A stretch of 64,000 bases of DNA from positions 35,314 through 99,313 of the forward strand of contig CAMAXE010000005.1 of NCBI GenBank assembly GCA_945862145.1. Direction: 5' to 3'. Below are positions 43,582 through 51,355 of the stretch, one piece after another. Within the stretch, counting starts at the first letter, position 1; each line of letters begins with the position of its first letter. Position numbers and translations under genes: made by a program. Origin of the DNA: Klebsiella pneumoniae (GTDB lineage Bacteria > Pseudomonadota > Gammaproteobacteria > Pseudomonadales > UBA5518). Below the pieces are notes generated by a model, which was given only the letters and a program-made list of their open reading frames with translations, had not been told where the DNA came from and searched no databases.

Positions 43582-45573
43582 TCAGTGTCCCCCGCCCATC
43601 ACAGGGGCGGCGGATGGATCACAGTGTTTCTCGGCCATACGCGTGACCAAGGTGTCAATGAACACCTGCATCTGCGCGATGGTTTCCTTGTTGCGGGTGA
43701 TCAGGTAGTTGTATCCAAACAGCGCGGGGATCGCGACCATCAGGCCCGTCACCGTGGCCGCCAACGCAGCCGAGATGCCGGGCGCGATCGCGTTGATGTT
43801 CACGTCGCCGGCCGCTGCCACACCGGCGAAGGTGATCATCACCCCGACCACGGTGCCCAGCAGCCCGATGAACGGTCCGCCGGAAATAGCGATGGTGAGC
43901 AGCACCAGCATGCTGCCGAGCGACTGCATCTCGCGGACGAAGCGGGCGTCAATGGCGGCGCGGATGGCTGCGATGGATTGCGCCGACAGATATCCGGCGA
44001 GCCTTCCCTCACTGTCGACCGTGAGCCGCTGGCGCATTTCATCCAGACCATCCCGGAAGATGTGCAACAACGGGGAGGTCTGCAGCAGCGCGTTCTGCGC
44101 GGACGTGAGCTGGCCGCCTTTCGCAACCTTGGCACCCTTGGTGCTCGCGGCGCTTTTGCCACTCGCAGCGCTTTTGCCACTCGTGGCACTTTGGGTACTG
44201 GTGGCATTCTTGGGGCCCGCCACACCCTTGGCATCCTTCGCCGTGAGCTTCTCGAGCACCAGGAAATCGCCACCACTCGCGCGGAAGGTCTGCACGAAGA
44301 GGGCATTGGCCTTGGCGACCCTGGAGCCTTGGGTGGCCTTGACCCACATGACCCACCAGCTGATGACCATCATAATTATGCAGATCACGATCACCGCCCA
44401 GCCGTCGATCGTCAGCGACGAGAGAATGATCCCGATGTAACCGGCATGTGATTGGCCCTCGTCGGCGCCGAACTCGATCATCTGGTCGCTGGGGCCCTGG
44501 TTGCCCGCGGCAACGCCGATCAGGGCCGGCGAACGGGCGAGTTTGGCAATGCCGAACTCATCGATATCACCGGTGAAGCCCGCCGTCACCGGCGCGCCGG
44601 GTGTGTCAACGCGACCGCCCACCGTGGCGGCCGCTGCTAGCGCGGGAACCGGATAGGCAAGCACCGGACCCGCAGTCCCGTCGACGTAGAGTGTGATCGT
44701 CTGATCACTCGCCACGAGCGCGACATGGTGCCACTCGGTGTCGGGGATGGCGGCAGCGGGGTCGGTGCGCGCCGCAGCGCCCGTGCCGTCGGTAATCTCG
44801 ATATAGGGTGCACCGGCGGTGAGCCCGAACTCGAGACTGCCCGTGGTGTCGCGGCGCGAATAAAGCACGCCATTCGAGCCGGGCGCAGCCGGCTTGATCC
44901 ACATCGACACGGTCAGTGCACCGGCCGCCTCTACCTGGAGCGACTGCGAGCCAGGCAGAGCAAGCGCCGTCTTGCCGTCGAATGTCGCGGCACCGCCTAT
45001 CAGGCCACCTTCGAGCGCAGTGAACGCAGCGTCCGAGTCATTCTTGTAGGCCGAGGCATCGGCTGCAGGTGCGCCCACCTCGCCCAGGTGATAGACCAAC
45101 GTCTGGCTGGAATCGAAGGTCTCGGCAGGCTCGCTGCCGCTGCCCACGTCGGCGTTGCCGTAGTACATCCAGATCTTCAGCGGCGTGCCGGCCTGCAGCT
45201 GCGGGACCTGCACCCAGACGAAACTCATGTTGAAGACTGCGTCGAATTTCTCGATGTGGTATTTGAGAGGCGTCTTGTCGTCTTCCGACGTGAAGCGGAT
45301 GTCGGCGCCATCGGCGGCGACGTCCGGGAACGACAAAACGCCCTCGTGCAGACGAATGAGCACCGGGACATCGCTGAGCGCCGTTCCCGCAGGCAGGTTC
45401 GCGGGCGCGGTTACGATTATCTCCTTACGAAAGGACCAGTCGGGATTCCACCACGCGAGAGCGGTGCCCGGCATTGCCATCAGACCGAGCGCCACGATCA
45501 GGGCCATCAACCGACCCGCGAGGTCTCGGCGTGGCCGGACACGATCAATCACCAGGGGTACTACGCAGGACAT
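43582..45573 (-). CDS. DUF2341-LamG-ExbB fusion protein (sensor-like proton-channel subunit)
   Basis: A 663-residue fusion. The signal peptide is about 21-40. A DUF2341 domain (about 69-139, VPVLIRLHEGVLSFPDVAAD and LKIWMYYGNADVG) is followed by a LamG/concanavalin-like domain (about 155-350, LTVSMWIKPAAPGSNGVLYS and TEWHHVALVASDQTITLYVD G). The MotA/TolQ/ExbB core has helices near 389-409, 552-580 and 598-622, with PFIGLLGTVVGVMITFAGVA. The N-out topology of ExbB fits a large periplasmic N-terminus. The cytoplasmic loop has a hexapeptide-like repeat (457-478). It would power TonB with ExbD. The extra domains could bind carbohydrate or the secreted protein. GAGGA precedes the ATG, nine bases after tpsB. 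Confidence 0.88.
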   Translation of the reverse strand: MSCVVPLVIDRVRPRRDLAGRLMALIVALGLMAMPGTALAWWNPDWSFRKEIIVTAPANLPAGTALSDVPVLIRLHEGVLSFPDVAADGADIRFTSEDDKTPLKYHIEKFDAVFNMSFVWVQVPQLQAGTPLKIWMYYGNADVGSGSEPAETFDSSQTLVYHLGEVGAPAADASAYKNDSDAAFTALEGGLIGGAATFDGKTALALPGSQSLQVEAAGALTVSMWIKPAAPGSNGVLYSRRDTTGSLEFGLTAGAPYIEITDGTGAAARTDPAAAIPDTEWHHVALVASDQTITLYVDGTAGPVLAYPVPALAAAATVGGRVDTPGAPVTAGFTGDIDEFGIAKLARSPALIGVAAGNQGPSDQMIEFGADEGQSHAGYIGIILSSLTIDGWAVIVICIIMMVISWWVMWVKATQGSRVAKANALFVQTFRASGGDFLVLEKLTAKDAKGVAGPKNATSTQSATSGKSAASGKSAASTKGAKVAKGGQLTSAQNALLQTSPLLHIFRDGLDEMRQRLTVDSEGRLAGYLSAQSIAAIRAAIDARFVREMQSLGSMLVLLTIAISGGPFIGLLGTVVGVMITFAGVAAAGDVNINAIAPGISAALAATVTGLMVAIPALFGYNYLITRNKETIAQMQVFIDTLVTRMAEKHCDPSAAPVMGGGH
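44150..44203 (-). repeat. 18-bp tandem repeat coding for a lysine/serine loop repeat
   Basis: Two near-identical 18-base units (44150-44167 and 44168-44185) and a diverged third (44186-44203) encode S-A-(A/T)-S-(G/T)-K repeats. The repeats lie in the cytoplasmic loop of the ExbB fusion, where length could vary between strains. Confidence 0.8.
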
Positions 45574-45582
45574 AGGGATTCC

Positions 45583-47280
45583 TCAGAAAGACGTCCAGAC
45601 ACGGAACAGAACACGATCGGCGCCACCTGCGGTCGAGGGCCCGTCCTCGATGGTGCGAGCCCAGTCGAGAACGCCGTTCAGGTACTGGAACAACTGCAGA
45701 TTCAGCCCCGCTCCCACGCTGAGGAGATCGGTGCTTGACGGGGTGCTGCTGTCGGGCAGCGGCCCCTTGAGGCTGAGGTGCGCGGCATCGGCAAAAACAA
45801 AAAAGCGGAAGCCCTGCAGCGGCACCATGCCGCCGATGCGCAAACTCTCGCCGATTGGCGGACTGCGCAGTTCAAGCGTGCCCGTCAGGCCGTAGTCGCC
45901 GAGCGCCTCGGCCTCCAGATAGCCGCGCGCCGTGTCCATGCCACCCGCGCTGATCTGCTCGTTCGAGATGAGCGGCTGATCGGTGACTTGACCGGAGACA
46001 CGTGCAAAAGCCTGTGCTCCGTTGCTGAAGTCATGGGTATCGGAAACGCTCGCGCGCAGGTAGAACATCTGTCCGCGCGCTGAGAAGCGGTTGAGCTGGA
46101 TGGTCTCGGTGTCGCTGCCGATCTGCGGGGAAGCAAAGGTGAGCGCAGCATCGAATTGAGCGAGATCGCGCTCACCCCGGTAAAGCAATGAGTAGCCGAG
46201 CGTGAGTGGGAAGTACTTCACGGGCGTCTCGAAATCGGCCGTGCCGAGCAGCGTGGTGGTGTCGAAATCCTTGTATCCGACTCCCACCGACAAAGACGGG
46301 TAGAAATTCTCCGGACCCTCGAGCTGGCGTATGCCGGTAAGGCTCACACTGGAGCCACTGCCCAGCACGTTTATGCCGCCCACCGTAGACACCGCGCTGT
46401 CGGTCTTCAGCGTGTTAAGCAGCATGCTCCAGGGGCTGGACCCGAGCCGCGCGAGATAGGTACCGAACATGACCTTGGCGTCGTCGGGGTTCTGCGGCGC
46501 GGTCTGGAACGACAGCGAAAAGCTGTGGCCGCGCTGGAACAAATTGTCATAGGACAGACTCGTGAGCGAACGCAGCTCGCTGGTGTCCTGGCTGTAGCGG
46601 TTGTTCAGCTCTACCCAGCCGTGCAGGGGCAGGGAATCCTCCACCACGAGATCGACATCGACCGTGCCGGGGCGCATGCCCGCCTTCAGCGCCGGCGTGA
46701 CACGTCGGTCGGCCTGCTGGTTGAGCGCTACGAGATCCTTCTGTACCTCATCGAAATCGGGCACCTTGCCCTCGGCCAGCGCCGGCGCACTCTCCAGAAT
46801 GCGGTCGATCGAATGGTAGCGGGAGCCCATGACCTTCAAGTGGCCAACCCTCGACTCCTGCACCTGGAATTGCACGACGCCATCGGTGGCGCTCTGCCGG
46901 GGAATGCTGACCGCCACGGTCTTGTAGCCCTGGTCACGGTAGGACTCCTCCAGCGCCTGTCTGGCCTTGTCTACATCGTCAGCAGTGCGCGATGGGCCCA
47001 TGAATGGTGCGAGAACGGCTTCAATGGTCTCGTCGTCCAGTACCGTGTTGCCGTCGACCACGAACTCCCAGACATCCACCGTTTGCAGCGCTGCGGCAGG
47101 CGGTGTCACCGGCTCGACCGGCGCCGCCGCAACCACAGCGGAAAACAGTGCGGCAATGCACGCGGCAGACGACCATCGCAGGCGCGTAGTGGTTGTCTTG
47201 AGCCGAACGCCTGACGTGCCCACCGGATGCGGTCCTGTGTGTTCCTGATGCTGCCTGACTAAACTGGGCGCGACTCCCAT
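45583..47280 (-). CDS. TpsB outer-membrane transporter (FhaC/ShlB family)
   Basis: A 565-residue two-partner secretion transporter, first gene of the operon. It has a signal region around 35-52 (WSSAACIAALFSAVVAAAP) and two POTRA domains (about 62-205, with VVDGNTVLDDETIEAVLAPF and VQFQVQESRVGHLKVMGSRY). A 16-strand barrel follows from VEDSLPLHGWVELNNRYSQD to the last residues LFRVWTSF. The L6-loop region reads GGMDTARGYLEAEALGDYG, equivalent to the VRGY motif. GGGGG lies five bases before the ATG at 47280. The resulting signal peptide has a long n-region, and a GTG at 47223 is a shorter alternative. It is expected to export the TpsA at the far end of the operon. Confidence 0.92.
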   Translation of the reverse strand: MGVAPSLVRQHQEHTGPHPVGTSGVRLKTTTTRLRWSSAACIAALFSAVVAAAPVEPVTPPAAALQTVDVWEFVVDGNTVLDDETIEAVLAPFMGPSRTADDVDKARQALEESYRDQGYKTVAVSIPRQSATDGVVQFQVQESRVGHLKVMGSRYHSIDRILESAPALAEGKVPDFDEVQKDLVALNQQADRRVTPALKAGMRPGTVDVDLVVEDSLPLHGWVELNNRYSQDTSELRSLTSLSYDNLFQRGHSFSLSFQTAPQNPDDAKVMFGTYLARLGSSPWSMLLNTLKTDSAVSTVGGINVLGSGSSVSLTGIRQLEGPENFYPSLSVGVGYKDFDTTTLLGTADFETPVKYFPLTLGYSLLYRGERDLAQFDAALTFASPQIGSDTETIQLNRFSARGQMFYLRASVSDTHDFSNGAQAFARVSGQVTDQPLISNEQISAGGMDTARGYLEAEALGDYGLTGTLELRSPPIGESLRIGGMVPLQGFRFFVFADAAHLSLKGPLPDSSTPSSTDLLSVGAGLNLQLFQYLNGVLDWARTIEDGPSTAGGADRVLFRVWTSF

Positions 47281-47389
47281 ACTCGCCCCCTGAGCGGCGC
47301 AAACTACGAGAGGCAACCTGTTGCAGAAAACGGGTGGAGTTTTTACCGCATGCCGCCAACGCCCCGGACCCGCATCATGGGGCCGCTTT

Positions 47390-47411
47390 GTTACGGATTT
47401 ATGGCCGTAAC
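47390..47411. promoter_or_regulatory. perfect inverted repeat upstream of the TPS operon
   Basis: GTTACGG and CCGTAAC form seven-base arms around eight bases, 110 bases before the tpsB start. It lacks a T-run, so it looks more like an operator than a terminator. No -35/-10 pair could be set with confidence in 47281-47465. Confidence 0.45.
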
Positions 47412-47465
47412 GGGCGCAACATCGCTCAGTGGCCTCCCCGTGTTACAGCGGAGTTGCATTGACGC

Positions 47466-48347
47466 TCAGTGCGCGCCCTTGCCCAGAAGTACGACGTACA
47501 CCGTCTTCAGCAAGATGAAGGCATCGAGCCAGAGTTTTTGCGAACGCGCGTAGTGAACGTCGAGGGCTACGCGCCGGGTGTAGCAGGTGTCATTGCGCCC
47601 GCTAACCTGCCACAGCCCCGTGACGCCCGGCTTCACGGCCGTGTACCACCGCGCAGAGGCCCCGTAACGGGCGAGTTCCTCGGGAACGACCGGGCGCGGG
47701 CCAACGAGGCTCATGTTACCCGCCAGCACGTTAAACAGCTGCGGGAGTTCATCGAGGCTGCTGCGGCGCAGGAAGGAGCCAACCACCGTGATGCGGGGAT
47801 CGTTCTGCAATTTCTGGGTCCGGATCCACTCCTCCTGCCGCGCCGGGTCCTGACGAAGCACTGCCTCGAGCCGCGCCTCAGCGTCGGGGACCATGGTGCG
47901 GAACTTCACGAGTTTGAAGATCCTGCCATTGCGCCCTACCCGCGCCTGGCGGAAGAGAATCGGCTGACCCGAGCTAAACACACACAGCGCAACCGCGAAC
48001 ATGACGGGCGAGAGCAGCAAAAGCATCATGCCCGCACAGGCGACGTCTACTACCCGCTTTACCCAGAGCCAGCGGGACCCCACGCGGGGCGCCAGCGCAG
48101 GGAGCGCTCGCGCGTAGCCACCATCGGACGCGACCAGCACCAGATGCGCCCCCGTGGATCCGCGTACGGAACGCATCGCCTCGACACCCCGGCGCTGGAG
48201 CCCGCTCGTATCGACGAGCCCAAGCAACCGGTCACGCATCCTCTCGCGCAGCCCACGATGGGGCCGAGCAGCGCCACCATCGGGGCGAGCCTGCCGCTCC
48301 GCCGCAGCCGTGCTGCGGGGAACCATCGCTGCCATTTCGTCTGCCAT
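47466..48347 (-). CDS. polyprenyl-phosphate sugar-1-phosphate transferase (initiating glycosyltransferase)
   Basis: A 293-residue member of the bacterial sugar transferase family (WbaP/ExoY/WcaJ type). Only one hydrophobic re-entrant segment precedes the catalytic domain ([20 protein letters not shown]). It lacks the four N-terminal helices of WbaP, as in ExoY. Core motifs are [20 protein letters not shown] followed by [27 protein letters not shown] and [19 protein letters not shown]. It transfers a sugar-1-phosphate to undecaprenyl phosphate, the first step of exopolysaccharide repeat synthesis. The main cluster at 8510-20894 lacks such an enzyme, so this is a good candidate for its priming step. 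GAGG lies six bases before the ATG. Confidence 0.9.
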   Translation of the reverse strand: MADEMAAMVPRSTAAAERQARPDGGAARPHRGLRERMRDRLLGLVDTSGLQRRGVEAMRSVRGSTGAHLVLVASDGGYARALPALAPRVGSRWLWVKRVVDVACAGMMLLLLSPVMFAVALCVFSSGQPILFRQARVGRNGRIFKLVKFRTMVPDAEARLEAVLRQDPARQEEWIRTQKLQNDPRITVVGSFLRRSSLDELPQLFNVLAGNMSLVGPRPVVPEELARYGASARWYTAVKPGVTGLWQVSGRNDTCYTRRVALDVHYARSQKLWLDAFILLKTVYVVLLGKGAH

Positions 48348-48475
48348 GCAAACCTCAGAACGTCACCCAGCCTGTTGTTCAGCCATCCCGTCGGCCAAAG
48401 CGGGGCCGCCTCGGGACAGGGAAACTTTGCAGGGCAAGTGCGTCAGTTAGGTGACGGCTATATGACATCTTGAGA

Positions 48476-48495
48476 AGTGTGATCTGGGTCACACT
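48476..48495. promoter_or_regulatory. perfect CRP/Vfr-type palindrome
   Basis: AGTGTGA-TCTGGG-TCACACT has seven-base perfect arms and contains the full TGTGA-N6-TCACA core of the cAMP receptor protein family. It lies about 130 bases upstream of the sugar transferase start and is the only start region it faces, since the gene on its other side ends toward it. A -10-like CATATA occurs at 48459-48464 on the minus strand. Confidence 0.7.
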
Positions 48496-48594
48496 CTCTA
48501 TCGGACAAAAGTTGATGCCGGGGCCACGACGGCGGCGTCGCGAGGTGTCGTATGCCCCGAACAGGGCGGAGCGGGACGCGATCGAGGCGGGATC

Positions 48595-49005
48595 TCAGTC
48601 GGGCGCTACGCCCTCGACCTGCCGCAGCACCTGGTACCGGCGCTCGGCAAAGCGCCACTCACCGCCCTCGCGGACGTAGCGGTCCTCGTAGCAACCGCAG
48701 ACGCTGACGGGCGTGCCGTCGGTGCGCACCAATGTCTCGGTGAGGTACCAACGGCCGCGGGCGTGGGGGGCGTTGATCTCCAGCGTGCCGGAGCCGAGCA
48801 TCATGAATACGAAAGAGAACAGGCCCCGCGCGCCTGCATACATGGCGAGTACCTGCTCGCGCCCTTCAGCGCAGTTGCCGAGTACTTCCCAGCGGGCTTG
48901 CTCCGCCCAGGTGGCGGCCCAAGCGGGTGTGTCATCACGATTCACGGCGTCGATATACCGCGCCGCGAGATCGCGGATGGCGAAATCATCTGCAATCACG
49001 GTCAC
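48595..49005 (-). CDS. SnoaL/NTF2-like protein
   Basis: A 136-residue single-domain NTF2-like protein (DDFAIRDLAARYIDAVNRDD at the start, WAEQARWEVLGNCAEGREQV, and GGEWRFAERRYQVLR at the end). The family covers ring-hydroxylating dioxygenase small subunits, isomerases, polyketide cyclases and dehydratases, and binds hydrophobic ligands in a cone-shaped cavity. It starts with a GTG preceded by AGGA. It stands alone, so no pathway can be proposed. Confidence 0.82.
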   Translation of the reverse strand: MTVIADDFAIRDLAARYIDAVNRDDTPAWAATWAEQARWEVLGNCAEGREQVLAMYAGARGLFSFVFMMLGSGTLEINAPHARGRWYLTETLVRTDGTPVSVCGCYEDRYVREGGEWRFAERRYQVLRQVEGVAPD

Positions 49006-49120
49006 CGCTCAGGTTCCTGCAAACGCCCCACCCCGGGGCGAGCCAAGCATACACGTCGCGTGTCGTACTGCCTTGCACCGGCAGGGGACGACAAACCGCA
49101 CAGCCCGGTCGGCGGCACCG

Positions 49121-49990
49121 TCAGCGCCCAAGGTCTCTCGCGAGCCGGAAGCCATAAGAATCATAGGGCGTCGAGGGTTCTTCAGCCGCGCGGCTCGCCG
49201 AGCGCATGGCAAACTCGAGGTCGAACCACGAGCCGCCCCGCAGTACGCGCCTCTTCGAGGCACACTGTTCCCGCGATGTACCGTCGACGGGAGCACCCCT
49301 GTAGTCCGGCTCGAAACAGTCCTGGACCCACTCCATGGCATTGCCGTGTACGTCATAGAGTCCAAAGGCGTTGGCCGCGAAGGAGCCAACCGGTTCGGTG
49401 GCGCCTTTGCCGGTGAGTGCACCTCCCCAGGTAGCGCTGGTTTCTTTGCTGACTCCGAGCTTATCCCCCCAGGTGAACCGGGTGACGCTGCCCGCTCGCG
49501 CGGCGTACTCCCATTCGGCTTCGGACGGAAGCCGATAGTGTTTGCCGGTCTGCGCGGACAGCCACTGCGCAAAGGCCGTCGCATCGTCCCAGCTCACGTT
49601 GATCACCGGGCGAGTGCCCCGACCCCAGCCCATGTCATCGGGCTTCTCCCGTCCGGTGGCCTGCGCAAAAGCATCGTACTGCTCGACGGTGATCTCGTAC
49701 TTCCCGATCGCGAAACTGCGGGCAATGGCTACGGGATGCACAGGTTGCTCATCGGGGCGCTCGGTGGATCCCATGCTGAACTGGCCACAGGGGACGGCAA
49801 TCATCTCCGGGCCCTTGGTGCCGGCGGGTAGCATGTCGGAGAAGTTCGCCCCGGCAGCGTGCTCGGCGTTCTGCTGTTCACAGCTTCCCGCTTGAGCCGT
49901 TTCCCCGGATCGGGATTCCGGCGGCTTGGCGCAGCCGGCGGCCAGCATGACGGACGCAACCAAGAGGATGGAAAGGCTTTGGCGCCGCAT
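49121..49990 (-). CDS. formylglycine-generating-enzyme-like (SUMF1 fold) lipoprotein
   Basis: A 289-residue lipoprotein (MRRQSLSILLVASVMLAAGC, acylated at C20) with a single FGE-sulfatase/SUMF1 domain. Motifs are MIAVPCGQFSMGS, YEITVEQYDAFAQATGRE, NVSWDDATAFAQWLSAQTG, YRLPSEAEWEYAARAGS, GLYDVHGNAMEWVQDCF and RRVLRGGSWFDLEFAMRSAS. True sulfatase-activating enzymes need a cysteine pair after the GGSW motif. That position is occupied here by FDLEF with no cysteine, so formylglycine formation is unlikely. Periplasmic proteins of this fold often have other or structural roles. GAGG precedes the ATG. No sulfatase is adjacent. Confidence 0.85.
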   Translation of the reverse strand: MRRQSLSILLVASVMLAAGCAKPPESRSGETAQAGSCEQQNAEHAAGANFSDMLPAGTKGPEMIAVPCGQFSMGSTERPDEQPVHPVAIARSFAIGKYEITVEQYDAFAQATGREKPDDMGWGRGTRPVINVSWDDATAFAQWLSAQTGKHYRLPSEAEWEYAARAGSVTRFTWGDKLGVSKETSATWGGALTGKGATEPVGSFAANAFGLYDVHGNAMEWVQDCFEPDYRGAPVDGTSREQCASKRRVLRGGSWFDLEFAMRSASRAAEEPSTPYDSYGFRLARDLGR

Positions 49991-50102
49991 AGGTACCTCA
50001 TGAAAACGGTGTGGCTGACATTCGATCGAGCACAGTAAAAGGCTTTCATGACAGTAATTCGTGTGCGTGGCCGCATGTCGCTCAGCGCGTGGCCAGCAGG
50101 CC

Positions 50103-50777
50103 TCAGCCTGCGCTGCGATACCTGTCCAGCAGTTGCTTTACACGCTGTACATAGGTCTGTGTCTCGGCGATCGGCGGCACGCCGCCATAGCGATCCACAG
50201 CCCCGGGACCCGCGTTATAGGCGGCGGTAGCGAGCGTGACGTCGCCCTTGAACTCGGCAAGCAGCATCGCCAGGTACTTAACACCGCCCTCGATGTTCTG
50301 CTGCACCGCCCAGGGGTCGCGCACGCCCATATCGCTCGCGGTGCCGGGCATCAGCTGCATGAGACCCATAGCACCCTTGCGCGAACGCGCCCGCGGATTG
50401 AAACCGGACTCGGCGTGTATCACTGCCCTGACCAGCGCAGGGTCGACGCCGTGCTCGCGGGCGGCGTCCTCGATAGCACCGCTGTATTCGGCGGTAAACA
50501 GGCGCGTACTGCTCCAGTCGATCCGCGAGTGCGGATCGCAGGCGTAGCAGGCGAACTCCATCACCTCGTAGCGCTGCTCGGGCGGGACCTTGTCGGTGAA
50601 TACCGCGACGCCATCGGGCTGACGGTAGGTGTAAACGCGGTAGGTGCGCACGCCGGTGCCGTCGCCGAAGCTGCCGGCCTTGCCCTCTGGTGCAGCCGCC
50701 GCGCAAACGCCGGTCGTGGCGAACAGCAGGGCCAGCAGGGGCAGCCGCAGGAGTCCGGACGCATTGGCAGAGCTCAT
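50103..50777 (-). CDS. lytic transglycosylase (SLT family)
   Basis: A protein of about 224 residues with a signal peptide (RLPLLALLFATTGVCAAAA). A short N-terminal domain has paired cysteines (FACYACD, C77/C80). The SLT domain carries catalytic E123 in AVIHAESGFNPRA, followed by GLMQLMPGTA and TAAYNAGPGAVDRYGG. It cleaves peptidoglycan strands to 1,6-anhydromuramyl products in the periplasm. The ATG at 50777 gives a normal signal peptide, although no ribosome site is obvious. The DUF4124-like start (YRVYTYRQPDGVAVFTDKVP) is common in such enzymes. It is downstream of the CYTH gene on the same strand. Confidence 0.88.
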   Translation of the reverse strand: MSSANASGLLRLPLLALLFATTGVCAAAAPEGKAGSFGDGTGVRTYRVYTYRQPDGVAVFTDKVPPEQRYEVMEFACYACDPHSRIDWSSTRLFTAEYSGAIEDAAREHGVDPALVRAVIHAESGFNPRARSRKGAMGLMQLMPGTASDMGVRDPWAVQQNIEGGVKYLAMLLAEFKGDVTLATAAYNAGPGAVDRYGGVPPIAETQTYVQRVKQLLDRYRSAG

Positions 50778-50890
50778 GGCACGAGAACAACCGTTGGCGG
50801 AGCAGGGGATCCAGCCCAGAGCGTAGCGCAGACGGGCACGCCCGTCGCCCCGGCGTTCGCCGTTTTCGTGAGCTGGCGCAGGCATGGATC

Positions 50891-51355
50891 TCACCAGCTG
50901 CCGTAGGGGTGCCGGGAGAGGCTGCTGTTGGAATAACGCGGATCCATGGAGACCTCCTCGCCCAGCCAATCGGGCCGTTCGAAAGTCTCATCGGCGGCGT
51001 CGAGCTCGATCTCGGCGAGCACCAGGCCCGTATTGGCGCCCTCGAAGATATCGACCTCCCAGACATGCCGGCCGTGCGGCACGCGGTAGCGCGTCTTGGC
51101 AATCACACCCTCGGCGCAGAGTTCACGCAGGCAGATCTCGGCATCGGCCACGGGAATCGGGTACTCGAGCTCGCGCCGCGTGATGCCTTGGGTGGCGCCC
51201 TTCAGCGTGAGCCAGGCGTGGGAACCGGCGATCCGCACCCGGACCGTGGCCCGGTCCGTGGACGCGATGTAAGCCTGCACCAGGCGCTCCCCGAAGAGCT
51301 CGCGCAGGAACGCTGCATCGGGGACGAGGAATTTGCGCTCGATCTCGACGTTCAT
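50891..51355 (-). CDS. CYTH-domain protein (triphosphate tunnel metalloenzyme)
   Basis: A 154-residue protein consisting of one CYTH domain. It starts with the signature MNVEIERKFLV (ExExK) and continues with basic residues of the tunnel (VRVRI, WLTLKG, RRELEYPI, KTRYRV) and VWEVDIFEG, VLAEIELD. Family members hydrolyse inorganic triphosphate, or, more rarely, act as class IV adenylate cyclases. Its ATG overlaps the stop of the pseudo-receiver gene (ATGA at 51352-51355), so the two are translated together. Confidence 0.9.
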   Translation of the reverse strand: MNVEIERKFLVPDAAFLRELFGERLVQAYIASTDRATVRVRIAGSHAWLTLKGATQGITRRELEYPIPVADAEICLRELCAEGVIAKTRYRVPHGRHVWEVDIFEGANTGLVLAEIELDAADETFERPDWLGEEVSMDPRYSNSSLSRHPYGSW

